Below, piece by piece: positions 1-5,870 of a stretch of DNA of 7,705 bases; the first letter of the stretch is position 1; every line of letters begins with the position of its first letter. A model generated the notes under the pieces. It saw nothing but the letters and a program-made list of their open reading frames with translations. It searched no databases and was not told where the DNA came from. Both the position numbers and the translations under genes were made by a program. Origin of the DNA: RUG11247 sp050945995 (GTDB lineage: Bacteria > Bacillota > Clostridia > Christensenellales > Aristaeellaceae); assembly GCA_050945995.1 (NCBI GenBank), contig JBMNUA010000118.1, positions 1 through 7,705 on the forward strand, read 5' to 3'.

Positions 1-215
1 GAAAGCCGCAGCTTGATCGTCTGCGCCGCGCGCACGCCGTAGGGCGCGCTGGCAAGCGCGTTCAAGTTGCTGTTGAGCGAGTTGGACACATACCCCACGC
101 TCGCCCGCACGGCAATCGGCACATCGGAAAACCCCTCGCATATACCGAGCGCGCCCGCCTGCACCGCGCGCGGCCAGATCCGCACATCTTGCAAGGTGCG
201 GTTGAGCATCCTCAT
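1..215 (-). CDS. Small phage head-tail joining protein (partial, runs off the window)
   Basis: The first 71 codons of a minus-strand gene are visible and the rest lies beyond position 1. Its ATG overlaps the stop of the connector gene upstream (ATGA at 215-212), so translation is probably coupled. A second ATG two codons in (209) could also be the start; neither has a clear Shine-Dalgarno. The protein opens MRMLNRTLQDVRIWPRAV and continues through IAVRASVGYV to QTIKLRL. In Bacillota phages the gene after the gp6-like connector often encodes a small head-closure (stopper) protein that opens MR.LN, has a P..vRA segment and then a beta-rich stretch. The visible part resembles that pattern, but this is inference from position and general look. 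It could be another minor head or tail protein. Coding is well supported by the frame overlap and the operon context. Confidence 0.7.
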   Translation of the reverse strand, partial: MRMLNRTLQDVRIWPRAVQAGALGICEGFSDVPIAVRASVGYVSNSLNSNLNALASAPYGVRAAQTIKLRL

Positions 216-505
216 GGGCGCACCGCCCGCGCGAGCCGCCACGGGCGAAGCTGGCAGGCGATGTCCTCGGGCAGTAGCTGCGCGTCGCGCCGGATACCGC
301 CCTCGTCATGCGCCGTCTCGCCCTCCATGCCCATGCGGTTGAATAGCACCGCCGCAAGTTGGAGCTGCGCGCCTTCGAGCGCGGCAGGCACATCGTTTCT
401 GCGCGTGTAGGCGCGGATGAACCGCCCCGCGTCGTCGATCAAATCGTCCAGCAGTTGGTCGTCCGCATCCGCATCCGGCAGCCGCCTTCGCAATTTGTCA
501 AGCAT
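212..505 (-). CDS. Phage gp6-like head-tail connector protein
   Basis: This 97-residue protein is the expected size for the adaptor ring that docks under the portal and joins the capsid to the tail. The N-terminal half is helical and acidic (DDQLLDDLIDDAGRFIRAYT, about residues 16-35). The C-terminal half holds the diagnostic stretch LAAVLFNRMGMEGETAHDEGG (about 50-70), which matches the Phage_QLRG / gp6-like connector family (SPP1 gp15, HK97 gp6 fold), where a long helix is followed by N..G.EGE..HSEGG. The start ATG at 505 has a purine-rich AGGGGAGGGGG (513-523) seven bases upstream. The gene follows the major capsid by 59 bp and overlaps the next gene by four bases, the standard order portal, scaffold, capsid, connector. 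Some C-terminal divergence is normal for the family. Confidence 0.88.
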   Translation of the reverse strand: MLDKLRRRLPDADADDQLLDDLIDDAGRFIRAYTRRNDVPAALEGAQLQLAAVLFNRMGMEGETAHDEGGIRRDAQLLPEDIACQLRPWRLARAVRP

Positions 506-526
506 CGAATAACCCCCTCCCCTGCC

Positions 527-553
527 GCCCCGGGGAAATCAATCCCCCGGGGC
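527..553 (-). other. Perfect hairpin between capsid and connector genes
   Basis: Nine-base arms (527-535 and 545-553) of sequence GCCCCGGGG / CCCCGGGGC flank a nine-base A/T-rich loop. Each arm also contains the palindrome CCCCGGGG. The hairpin sits just after the capsid stop and just before the connector ribosome binding site. No T-run follows on the minus strand, so it is not a normal intrinsic terminator. It could protect the 3' end of the capsid message or slow read-through so that capsid is made in excess of connector; that role is inference. Confidence 0.6.
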
Positions 554-564
554 TCATCCCTAGT

Positions 565-1680
565 CTAACCTAGCACCCGCACCGCGAGCTCGGGGTACAC
601 CGTCTTGAATCCGTAGAGCACGTCCATGGAGTAGATGCTGCGCTTGTACTGCTGGTCGTACCCGCGCGTCACGCGCAGCGAAAGCCCGTTGAAGCTGGTG
701 ACGTAGCTCTCCACACCCTGCCCGTCGGGGTTCGCCAGCGGGCGCGTGACGTAGGCAAACGCCATGGGATGAAACGCGAGGTTCGCCGCGTGGCTGCCGA
801 CGATCGTCACATCCGCGTTGTCGGCGGTGGCGGGCAGCGCGGGGTACACCTTTACGTTCGCGATGGCGTTGCCCGCCGCGGCGGCGCTGTCCTCGGTCAC
901 GACATAGCTCCCGCCGCCGATTGAGAGGATATCGCCCTTCACCAGCTTTCCAGTGAGCGCAGTCGCGTCGATCGAGAGGACGCGCGCGCCCGCCGAAACC
1001 GCGCCGTTTACCTTCACCCCGGTCTTCGCGGTGATCTTGCTCTCGTGGCGCAGTACGCCCTGAGATAAGTAGTTGTCGATGCCGTACACCCGTCCGATCG
1101 CGCCCTCGCGCAGCGCGCGCGTGCTGCCGGACTTCTCGGCGTGCACGAGCGCGTCGATGGCGGTCAAGCTCGCGTCGGCGTCTACATCCCACACCGCGCA
1201 CCGCCCCGCACCGGGCGCCTTCGCGGCGTTGAGCGCCTTGCGCGCCGCGGCGATTTCGGCAAGGGAGGATGGGGTCGTGCCCGCCGCGCCCACGTTTTGG
1301 AATACGTCCGCGTAGAGCTTCAGCCCGTCCTGGTTGATCTTCTCGGCGATCGCCGACGCCGCCGGCTCGACGAACACGCGGTTCAAATCGTCGATCGATG
1401 TCGCCGCCTCGATGGCGGACGCGCGCGCGTCCACCGTCGCGATGTGCTTGAGCGTGACCTCCACGCTGTCCTCGACGATGTCCTGATAGGTGACGCCCGC
1501 GTCCTCGTCAAACTCGCTGGCGGTGTACACCACCGGCTTTCGCACGCGCACGGTGTCCCCCACGCCGTGGAAGTCCTCGGAAAAATCCCTGTGGATGAGG
1601 GACGGGAACACCAAGTTGTCGCTCAACCGCGGCAGCGCCTGCCGCGCGATCTCCTGAAGGGTTACGAATGTGTTTGCCAT
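565..1680 (-). CDS. Major capsid protein, P22 coat (gp5-like) family
   Basis: This 371-residue coat protein builds the icosahedral phage head around the scaffold. The N-terminus, MANTFVTLQEIARQALPRLS followed by DNLVFPSLIHRDFSEDF and VGDTVRVRKP (about 21-49), is characteristic of P22-coat-like capsids in Clostridia prophages. The following SVEVTLKHIATVDARAS (about 72-88) and the helix around residues 100-125 are also as expected of this HK97-fold family. Residues about 218-300, rich in Gly, Ala and Val with alternating beta patterns, correspond in position to the inserted I-domain of P22 coat. The C-terminus SLRVTRGYDQQYKRSIYSMDV-type stretch (about 334-354) closes the fold. There is no maturation protease gene nearby, as expected for a scaffold-type head. 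The ATG at 1680 has a perfect AGGAGG (1686-1691) five bases upstream, which fits the high expression a coat protein needs. At 371 residues it is somewhat shorter than P22 gp5 (430). Confidence 0.93.
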   Translation of the reverse strand: MANTFVTLQEIARQALPRLSDNLVFPSLIHRDFSEDFHGVGDTVRVRKPVVYTASEFDEDAGVTYQDIVEDSVEVTLKHIATVDARASAIEAATSIDDLNRVFVEPAASAIAEKINQDGLKLYADVFQNVGAAGTTPSSLAEIAAARKALNAAKAPGAGRCAVWDVDADASLTAIDALVHAEKSGSTRALREGAIGRVYGIDNYLSQGVLRHESKITAKTGVKVNGAVSAGARVLSIDATALTGKLVKGDILSIGGGSYVVTEDSAAAAGNAIANVKVYPALPATADNADVTIVGSHAANLAFHPMAFAYVTRPLANPDGQGVESYVTSFNGLSLRVTRGYDQQYKRSIYSMDVLYGFKTVYPELAVRVLG

Positions 1681-1726
1681 GGAAACCTCCTGTTTTTTGT
1701 CGTATTGTCCAATTTGTTATGATGTG

Positions 1727-2252
1727 AACTACCACCGCGCGGGATCGCAAGCCCCCGCCCAACCGCCGCGCGACTCCCCTGCGACTCGCGCATGCTCGCG
1801 CGGAATCGTCTACCCCCGCCCTACCACCGCGCGAACACCGCCTTGCAACTCGCGCGTGCCAACTGCCATTGTGCGGATCACTTGCCGCCACGCGAACACC
1901 GCTCCACTCCGCGCGCATGCCAACTGCCACCGCGCGGATCGCCCGCCTCCGCCCAATCGCCACGCGACTCCCCTGCTACCCGCGCGCATACCAACTGCCA
2001 CCACGCGGATCGTAAACCTCCGCCCATCCACCGCGCGACTCCCCTGCTACTCGCGCGTAAGCGAACTGCCATCGTGCGGATCGCATACCTCCCCAACCGC
2101 CGCGCGAACCTTGCTCCACTCCGCGCGTAAGCCAACTGCCATCGTGCGGATCGCCTACCTCCGCCCATCCACCGCGCGAACCCGCCCTATAACTCGCACG
2201 CATGCCAACTACCATCGCCCGGATCGCCTACCCCCCGCCCAATCCCCGCACA
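1727..2252. repeat. Degenerate tandem repeat tract, 8 units of about 60-73 bp, resembling the scaffold gene 3' end
   Basis: This stretch has no convincing gene. The core GGATCG (or a one-base variant) recurs at 1742, 1802, 1875, 1936, 2007, 2078, 2148 and 2221, giving spacings of 60, 73, 61, 71, 71, 70 and 73 bp. A typical unit reads AACTGCCATCGTGCGGATCG, then a C/T-rich ACCTCCGCCC block, a CCGCGCGA block, TCCCCTGCTAC and CGCGCGTAAGC. The same blocks occur in the same order inside the scaffold gene at 2267-2277, 2284-2289, 2313-2332 and 2350-2369. Unit lengths are mostly not multiples of three, and the minus-strand open frames here switch frame between copies, so the tract is probably untranslated spacer between scaffold and capsid. 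Copies have drifted by many substitutions and small indels. The left end stops just before the AT-rich leader of the capsid gene (1686-1726). Confidence 0.85.
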
Positions 2253-2732
2253 TCACCCCTCGGGCTTCCCCTGATACCACCCAGCGTAATACTGGTCGTC
2301 CGTCATCTTCGACGGATCGCCCACCTCCGCCCCGAACGCGGGCGGCTGTCCGCCCAACCGCTGCGCAACCCCCGCCTGCACCGCGCTGCGAAACGCGCGC
2401 TCCGCGCCTTCCAGGCTGCGCTCATACGCCTCGCGGTCGTCCAGATTGATCGCGTCCGCAAGCTCGCTCGGCAGCCCGCGCGCCGAGAGCGCCTGGATCG
2501 CCGCCGCCCGCAGCTCCCTGCGCGAAAGCTCGCGCTCGCGCCCCTGCAATTGGCGTTCGCGCTCGATCAGCCGCTCCTGCGCGCTCATCCCCGCCGCGCG
2601 CTCGCCGGCGGCGCGCGCCTCGTCCAAACGATCGGGCATCGCCGCCTCCCATTCCGCCCGCGCCCGCTCGACCGCCTGCGCCACCTGCTGCTCGAGGTCC
2701 GCCTTGGCATCCGTCCTGCGATTCTCCTTCAT
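2253..2732 (-). CDS. Phage capsid scaffold protein, DUF4355/GP20-like
   Basis: The 159-residue protein is the internal scaffold that guides coat assembly and then leaves the head. It is almost entirely helical and charged. Residues about 10-75 form a likely coiled coil rich in Glu, Arg, Gln and Ala (EQQVAQAVERARAEWEAAM, then RLIERERQLQGRERELSRRE). The segment ALSARGLPSELADAI (about 81-95), followed by a charged helix and AERAFRSAVQAGVAQRL (about 110-126), is the conserved part of DUF4355-type scaffolds. The end, DPSKMTDDQYYAGWYQGK, resembles the short C-terminal coat-binding tail of the family. A GTG at 2753 overlaps the portal stop, but ATG 2732 is preferred because AAAGGAG lies eight bases before it. 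Position between portal and coat supports the role. Its 3' end resembles the units of the adjoining repeat tract. Confidence 0.87.
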   Translation of the reverse strand: MKENRRTDAKADLEQQVAQAVERARAEWEAAMPDRLDEARAAGERAAGMSAQERLIERERQLQGRERELSRRELRAAAIQALSARGLPSELADAINLDDREAYERSLEGAERAFRSAVQAGVAQRLGGQPPAFGAEVGDPSKMTDDQYYAGWYQGKPEG

Positions 2733-2740
2733 ATCCTCCA

Positions 2741-2747
2741 CTCCTTT
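2741..2747 (-). promoter_or_regulatory. Ribosome binding site that sets the scaffold start
   Basis: AAAGGAG lies eight bases upstream of ATG 2732. It falls inside the first codons of the longer frame that would start at GTG 2753, so it argues for the shorter protein. Confidence 0.7.
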
Positions 2748-2749
2748 CG

Positions 2750-4021
2750 TCACAGCCCGATCGCCGCGCTCGCGCGCTTCTCAAGCCGCTCGTCGTCCAC
2801 CAACCCGCGCAGTTCGCGCACGGTCTTTGCCACCTCCAGCTCGTTGACCGGCAACGCGCGCGTAAATCGGAATTCCACGCGCGCGGCGTCGAGCGCGGGC
2901 GCGCCCAGCATGGTCAGATGCCGCGCGTATCGGCGCACGCGCTCGCGCAGCCCTTCGCAGAACCAGCGCTCCTTGATCCGCGTGAGCTGCTCGAGCCCGA
3001 GCAGCTTGTAGCGCATCGCCACCCCCGAGGAATTCCCCGCAAAATTCAGATCCGTCATGTCCGGCACCATGCACATTTTATGGATGTCCGCATTGATCGC
3101 GGCCTTGAGCACCTCGGTGTCGGTTTCATTGAGCTGTTTGCAGAGCCATTCCGCGCGCGCGTCCCCGTCCGGGAGCGCAATCGCCTTGTCCTCGCGCAGC
3201 TGCCTGCCCGGCGTTCTGCCCTCGGCGTCGGTTTCGAGCGTGCAGCCGTAGAGTACGAGCAGCGCGTCCACGAACTGCTGCTTGTCGTTGAGTCGGTCGG
3301 ATTGCAAAAGATCATATGCGTCGATCAGCGAGATCGCGCCCTCGAAATCCCCGCGCTCGTCGTCGGTGTTCCAGAACTCCACCATCGGCACGCCGCCGAA
3401 GAAATGGCGCACGCGCCGCTCGGGCGCGGCAAACCCCGCCTCGCACGGCTCTTTCATGCGGTAGGTGAGCGCGAATTCGCGCGTATACACATCATACCGC
3501 CAACCGTCGGTCAACCCATCCGCGCGCAGCACCGGCGTTGCGCGCACGCCCAACAGCGGCGCGGCGTCCACCGCATCGGTGTATACGACAAACGCCTGGG
3601 TCGGCTTCACCGCCGCGCTGCGCGCGTTCCCCTCGCCGTCTACGAACATCAGCTCCACGCCCTTGCCGTACACCGCCGCGTCGCGCGCAAGCTCCGCGTC
3701 CACGCTGTCCATCGCGCATCTGGAAAATGCGTCCGTCAGCGCTTGGAGCGCCGCTTCCTGCCCGCTCGCTGCGTAGCGCACGGGGCTGCCGATCAGATAC
3801 CCCGCCGTCATCGTGCAGATGTAGCGCGGGAACGCGTGCACCAGGCTGTTGTTCGGCAGCCCGCTCATGCGCCTGCGCGCGCAGATGGCGTGTTTGCCCT
3901 CGTAGTAGTCTCGCAGCGTGTGAAGCCGCCCCAGCTGCGCCGCGTGCTCGGCAACGACGCTCATCAGCATCCGCGCGGGCGGCAGCCCGTCCGCCCATTC
4001 GGACAAAGGTCTTACAATCAA
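2750..4021 (-). CDS. Phage portal protein, SPP1 gp6-like
   Basis: The portal is the twelve-subunit ring at one capsid vertex through which the terminase pumps DNA and to which the connector attaches. Numbered from the chosen TTG start (423 residues), diagnostic segments are DYYEGKHAI (about 38-46), FPRYICTMTAGYLIGSPV (64-81), PMVEFWNTDDERGDFEG (212-228) with the following helix DAYDLLQSDRLNDKQQFVDA, and LNFAGNSSGVAMRYKLLGLE (325-344). All are typical of the Phage_prot_Gp6 family. Length is slightly below the usual 450-500. An in-frame ATG at 4102 overlaps the large terminase by 13 bases, but its first 27 residues (MGDIEVACGGRWG...) are not portal-like. TTG 4021 has GAGGGGAG seven bases upstream and leaves a normal-length N-terminus, so it is preferred. 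The SPP1 gp7-like minor head protein that often follows the portal is absent; scaffold follows directly. Confidence 0.93.
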   Translation of the reverse strand: MIVRPLSEWADGLPPARMLMSVVAEHAAQLGRLHTLRDYYEGKHAICARRRMSGLPNNSLVHAFPRYICTMTAGYLIGSPVRYAASGQEAALQALTDAFSRCAMDSVDAELARDAAVYGKGVELMFVDGEGNARSAAVKPTQAFVVYTDAVDAAPLLGVRATPVLRADGLTDGWRYDVYTREFALTYRMKEPCEAGFAAPERRVRHFFGGVPMVEFWNTDDERGDFEGAISLIDAYDLLQSDRLNDKQQFVDALLVLYGCTLETDAEGRTPGRQLREDKAIALPDGDARAEWLCKQLNETDTEVLKAAINADIHKMCMVPDMTDLNFAGNSSGVAMRYKLLGLEQLTRIKERWFCEGLRERVRRYARHLTMLGAPALDAARVEFRFTRALPVNELEVAKTVRELRGLVDDERLEKRASAAIGL

Positions 4022-4028
4022 ATGGTAT

Positions 4029-4036
4029 CTCCCCTC
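4029..4036 (-). promoter_or_regulatory. Ribosome binding site that supports a TTG start for the portal
   Basis: GAGGGGAG is separated by seven bases from TTG 4021. It is the strongest Shine-Dalgarno in the region, and no ATG or GTG lies at a suitable distance after it. Confidence 0.65.
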
Positions 4037-4089
4037 TTTCTCTGTTCCCAGATCAACCGCCACACCCCAACGCCCGCCGCACGCCACCT

Positions 4090-5352
4090 CTATATCCCCC
4101 ACGCCCGCCGATCCACCGCCCGCGCCTCGCGCATCTGGGTGACCGGCTCGAGCGCATAGCGCGCCGCATCGATCGTATGGTTCGCGCGGTCGGGGTACGC
4201 GGCAATCAGCGTGCCGTCGCGCGCGCGGGCGTACTCATAGCTTGCAAATTCCCGCGCCGCGTTCGGGCAGCGCGCGGGGTCGATCACAATCTCAAACAGC
4301 TCCTGCATCCGCCGCATCCCGCGCTCCACGCTGCCCGCACCCTTGCGCGCGGCGAGCGCGCGCACGCCGCGCCTGCGCAATTCGTCGATCATCCGCGGGT
4401 CCGCGCTGTCGCAGATCACATGCTCGCCCGGCATCATCCGGCGGATGAGCTCCTGCGCCAGCCGATCGATCGGCACGCGCACCCCATAGAACTCGTCGAT
4501 GAACATCAGCCGTTTTTGCCGCCCATCGTAGTGCACGCGCACGAACGCGTCCGGATCGACCGCGAACCCGAAGTCCAGCCCGCAGTAGATGCGGTCGAGC
4601 GCAGCGATCTCCCCCTCGGGGATCGCCCGCAGCCGCACATTCGCGAACACCTGCGCCCCCGTGCCCACCGCCTCGCCCAGGTACATATGCCGATACGCGC
4701 GCTCATCCATTTCGCGGAGCGTCTCCGCGTCTGCGAGAAAGCCCTCGCCCAGCCACGCGCGCGGCATGTCCCTGTAATCGCTTCTGTGGATGATCCGCCC
4801 GCGCGCCGGTCTTTGCGCCTCGGCGTTCACCCAGCTTGCGGGCGAGCGCGGCGGGTTATAGCTCATCAGCGTGATCGTCTCGCCGCCGCGCGCGACGCTC
4901 GCCTTGATCGAGCGCACATCCGCCATCCCCGAAAACTCCGTCAACTCCTCAAACCACAGGCAGCCAAAGTGCCCGCGCGCCAGTTTCATCGACTTCGCCT
5001 TCCCCGGATCGTCCGCGCCCCGAAACAAAATCCGTTGCCCCGTCGGCAAATACTCCAGTTCCGGCGGCGCGCTTTTGCCGCGCCAGAGCGACTCCACGCC
5101 CAGCATCTGCGCCGCCCACAGCAGCTGCTCAAACACCGAATCGCGGATCGTCGCCGCCACCTTGCGAAACACCGCGCCGTTGATGTTCGCGTCGCGCATC
5201 AAAAGCATCATCATCTCCAAAGATGCGAAGCTCGATTTCCCCGATCCGCGCCCGCCGGCCAGCCAGTATTCCGCGTGCCCGCGCCGCCGGATGTCCGCGT
5301 GCAATCCCCAAAACGCCGGGGCGATCCGCGCGCTAAGCCTCGTCCGCTCCAT
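4090..5352 (-). CDS. terL: Terminase large subunit (packaging ATPase-nuclease), PBSX/Terminase_3 type
   Basis: This 420-residue motor threads phage DNA through the portal using ATP and cuts the concatemer. The ATPase half shows Walker A GGRGSGKS at 33-40, Walker B with catalytic acid CLWFEELTE at 131-139, and the coupling motif SYNPP at 164-168. The nuclease half shows the RNase H-like acidic cluster: D260 in CGLDFGF, D315 and D318 in CDSADP, and D395 in NHTIDAARYAL. Both halves and the length (usual 400-450) are intact, so the enzyme looks functional. The ATG at 5352 overlaps the small-subunit frame by 20 bases and has no clear Shine-Dalgarno, which suggests translational coupling. The match is to the PBSX-type Terminase_3 / Terminase_3C families by these motifs. 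Confidence 0.95.
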   Translation of the reverse strand: MERTRLSARIAPAFWGLHADIRRRGHAEYWLAGGRGSGKSSFASLEMMMLLMRDANINGAVFRKVAATIRDSVFEQLLWAAQMLGVESLWRGKSAPPELEYLPTGQRILFRGADDPGKAKSMKLARGHFGCLWFEELTEFSGMADVRSIKASVARGGETITLMSYNPPRSPASWVNAEAQRPARGRIIHRSDYRDMPRAWLGEGFLADAETLREMDERAYRHMYLGEAVGTGAQVFANVRLRAIPEGEIAALDRIYCGLDFGFAVDPDAFVRVHYDGRQKRLMFIDEFYGVRVPIDRLAQELIRRMMPGEHVICDSADPRMIDELRRRGVRALAARKGAGSVERGMRRMQELFEIVIDPARCPNAAREFASYEYARARDGTLIAAYPDRANHTIDAARYALEPVTQMREARAVDRRAWGI

Positions 5353-5701
5353 CCGGTATGTCGTCCACGATCACCGCGCGCGCCCCCTGCGCGCCGCCCT
5401 CCGCCGCGAAATAGCCCATGCGCTTTGCGATCATCTCCGCCGCCTTCATCCGCGTGCCCACGCCCTTGTCCTCCACGCCCTCCGTGCGCATCACCTCCGT
5501 CAGAAATTCCAGAATCTCGTCCGCCGATGCCACCCGGCTCTCGTCCATGCCGCCGATTCGCTTTTCCAAGTATTCCTTCACTTCCTTTCGCCGTTTTACA
5601 TGCTCCGCGTAACTCGCCGAGTACCCCGCCCGAATCGCTGCCTGCCGCGCGTTGCCCATCTCCAAATAATACTCCGCGAACCGCTTCTGCCGCTCCGTCA
5701 T
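5333..5701 (-). CDS. terS: Terminase small subunit (Terminase_2 family)
   Basis: The 122-residue protein binds phage DNA at the packaging start site and delivers it to the large subunit. The N-terminal helix-turn-helix is clear: TERQKRFAEYYLEMGNARQA (2-21) followed by AIRAGYSASYAEH (22-34), matching the Terminase_2 pattern KQ..F...Y....N...AA..AGYS. After a basic and coiled linker, RMKAAEMIAKRMGYF (84-98) is the usual second conserved helix. A GTG at 5710 gives a nine-base longer frame, but it overlaps the Shine-Dalgarno; ATG 5701 has GGAAGGGAG eight bases upstream and is preferred. It is the first gene of the head operon, directly behind the promoter that carries repressor-type operators. 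It overlaps the large subunit by 20 bases. Confidence 0.92.
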   Translation of the reverse strand: MTERQKRFAEYYLEMGNARQAAIRAGYSASYAEHVKRRKEVKEYLEKRIGGMDESRVASADEILEFLTEVMRTEGVEDKGVGTRMKAAEMIAKRMGYFAAEGGAQGARAVIVDDIPDGADEA

Positions 5702-5709
5702 CTTCTTCA

Positions 5710-5718
5710 CTCCCTTCC
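5710..5718 (-). promoter_or_regulatory. Ribosome binding site that sets the terS start
   Basis: GGAAGGGAG lies eight bases before ATG 5701 and overlaps the alternative GTG 5710, which favours the ATG. Confidence 0.65.
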
Positions 5719-5722
5719 GAGC

Positions 5723-5738
5723 TAACCGTTCTCGGTTA
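5723..5738. promoter_or_regulatory. Operator-like palindrome O1, downstream of the head-operon start
   Basis: TAACCG-TTCT-CGGTTA: six-base perfect arms with a four-base centre. It lies just past the predicted start of the head-operon transcript. It shares the ACCG-N4-CGGT core with O2 and O3 and is probably a repressor site. Confidence 0.75.
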
Positions 5739-5745
5739 TGTCGCT

Positions 5746-5774
5746 ATACTATCACCGAATACGGTTCGTGTCAA
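5746..5774 (-). promoter_or_regulatory. Sigma-A promoter of the head operon
   Basis: On the minus strand TTGACA (5774-5769, perfect -35) is followed after 17 bases by TAGTAT (5751-5746, -10, two mismatches from TATAAT). Transcription should begin near 5739, about 38 bases before the terS ATG. The spacer is almost wholly occupied by the palindrome at 5752-5767, and another palindrome covers roughly +2 to +17, so a protein on either site would block polymerase. Confidence 0.8.
5752..5767. promoter_or_regulatory. Operator-like palindrome O2, inside the head-operon promoter spacer
   Basis: TCACCG-AATA-CGGTTC: the inner ACCG/CGGT arms are perfect and the outer bases imperfect. It fills the 17-base spacer between the -35 and -10 boxes. 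Its centre is 29 bp from O1 and 43 bp from O3. Confidence 0.75.
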
Positions 5775-5794
5775 TCCCTATTTTTCATATTAAT

Positions 5795-5810
5795 TTACCG
5801 TATACGGTTA
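5795..5810. promoter_or_regulatory. Operator-like palindrome O3, between the two promoters
   Basis: TTACCG-TATA-CGGTTA, with a 12-base perfect palindrome ACCGTATACGGT at its centre. It lies just upstream of the repressor -35 box and behind the head-operon -35 box. It is placed to influence the repressor's own promoter without blocking it directly, or to help cooperative binding. Confidence 0.75.
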
Positions 5811-5818
5811 TTATTTAC

Positions 5819-5847
5819 TTGAAATTTTCTTCTGGATGGGATATAAT
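5819..5847 (+). promoter_or_regulatory. Sigma-A promoter of the repressor gene
   Basis: TTGAAA (5819-5824) and a perfect TATAAT (5842-5847) are separated by exactly 17 bases. The start should fall near 5854, giving a leader of about 17 bases that begins at the Shine-Dalgarno AAAGGGGG (5854-5861). Confidence 0.85.
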
Positions 5848-5870
5848 CGCTACAAAGGGGGCGGTGGAAC

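Noticed and set aside
1810..2215. Minus-strand open frames of 73-96 codons within the repeat tract
   Set aside because: They overlap one another in different frames, change frame from unit to unit because the period is not a multiple of three, and lack Shine-Dalgarno sequences.
1727..2252. CRISPR array
   Set aside because: There is no alternation of identical repeats with unique spacers. The whole unit is repeated and degenerate, and no cas genes are nearby.
1670..2449. Plus-strand open frame of 259 codons across the repeat tract
   Set aside because: It is a Pro/Arg/Thr-rich reading of the repeats that spans the capsid start, the spacer and the scaffold gene, and it has no ribosome binding site or recognisable domain.
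3538..5793. Very long plus-strand open frame of 751 codons
   Set aside because: It lies antisense to portal, both terminase genes and the control region, has low-complexity Arg/Pro/Ala/His-rich sequence without domain motifs, and is expected by chance in GC-rich coding DNA.
5723..5810. Bacillus-type LexA (SOS) boxes
   Set aside because: The sites have the same N4 spacing, but the arms are ACCG/CGGT rather than GAAC/GTTC. They fit a phage repressor operator better.
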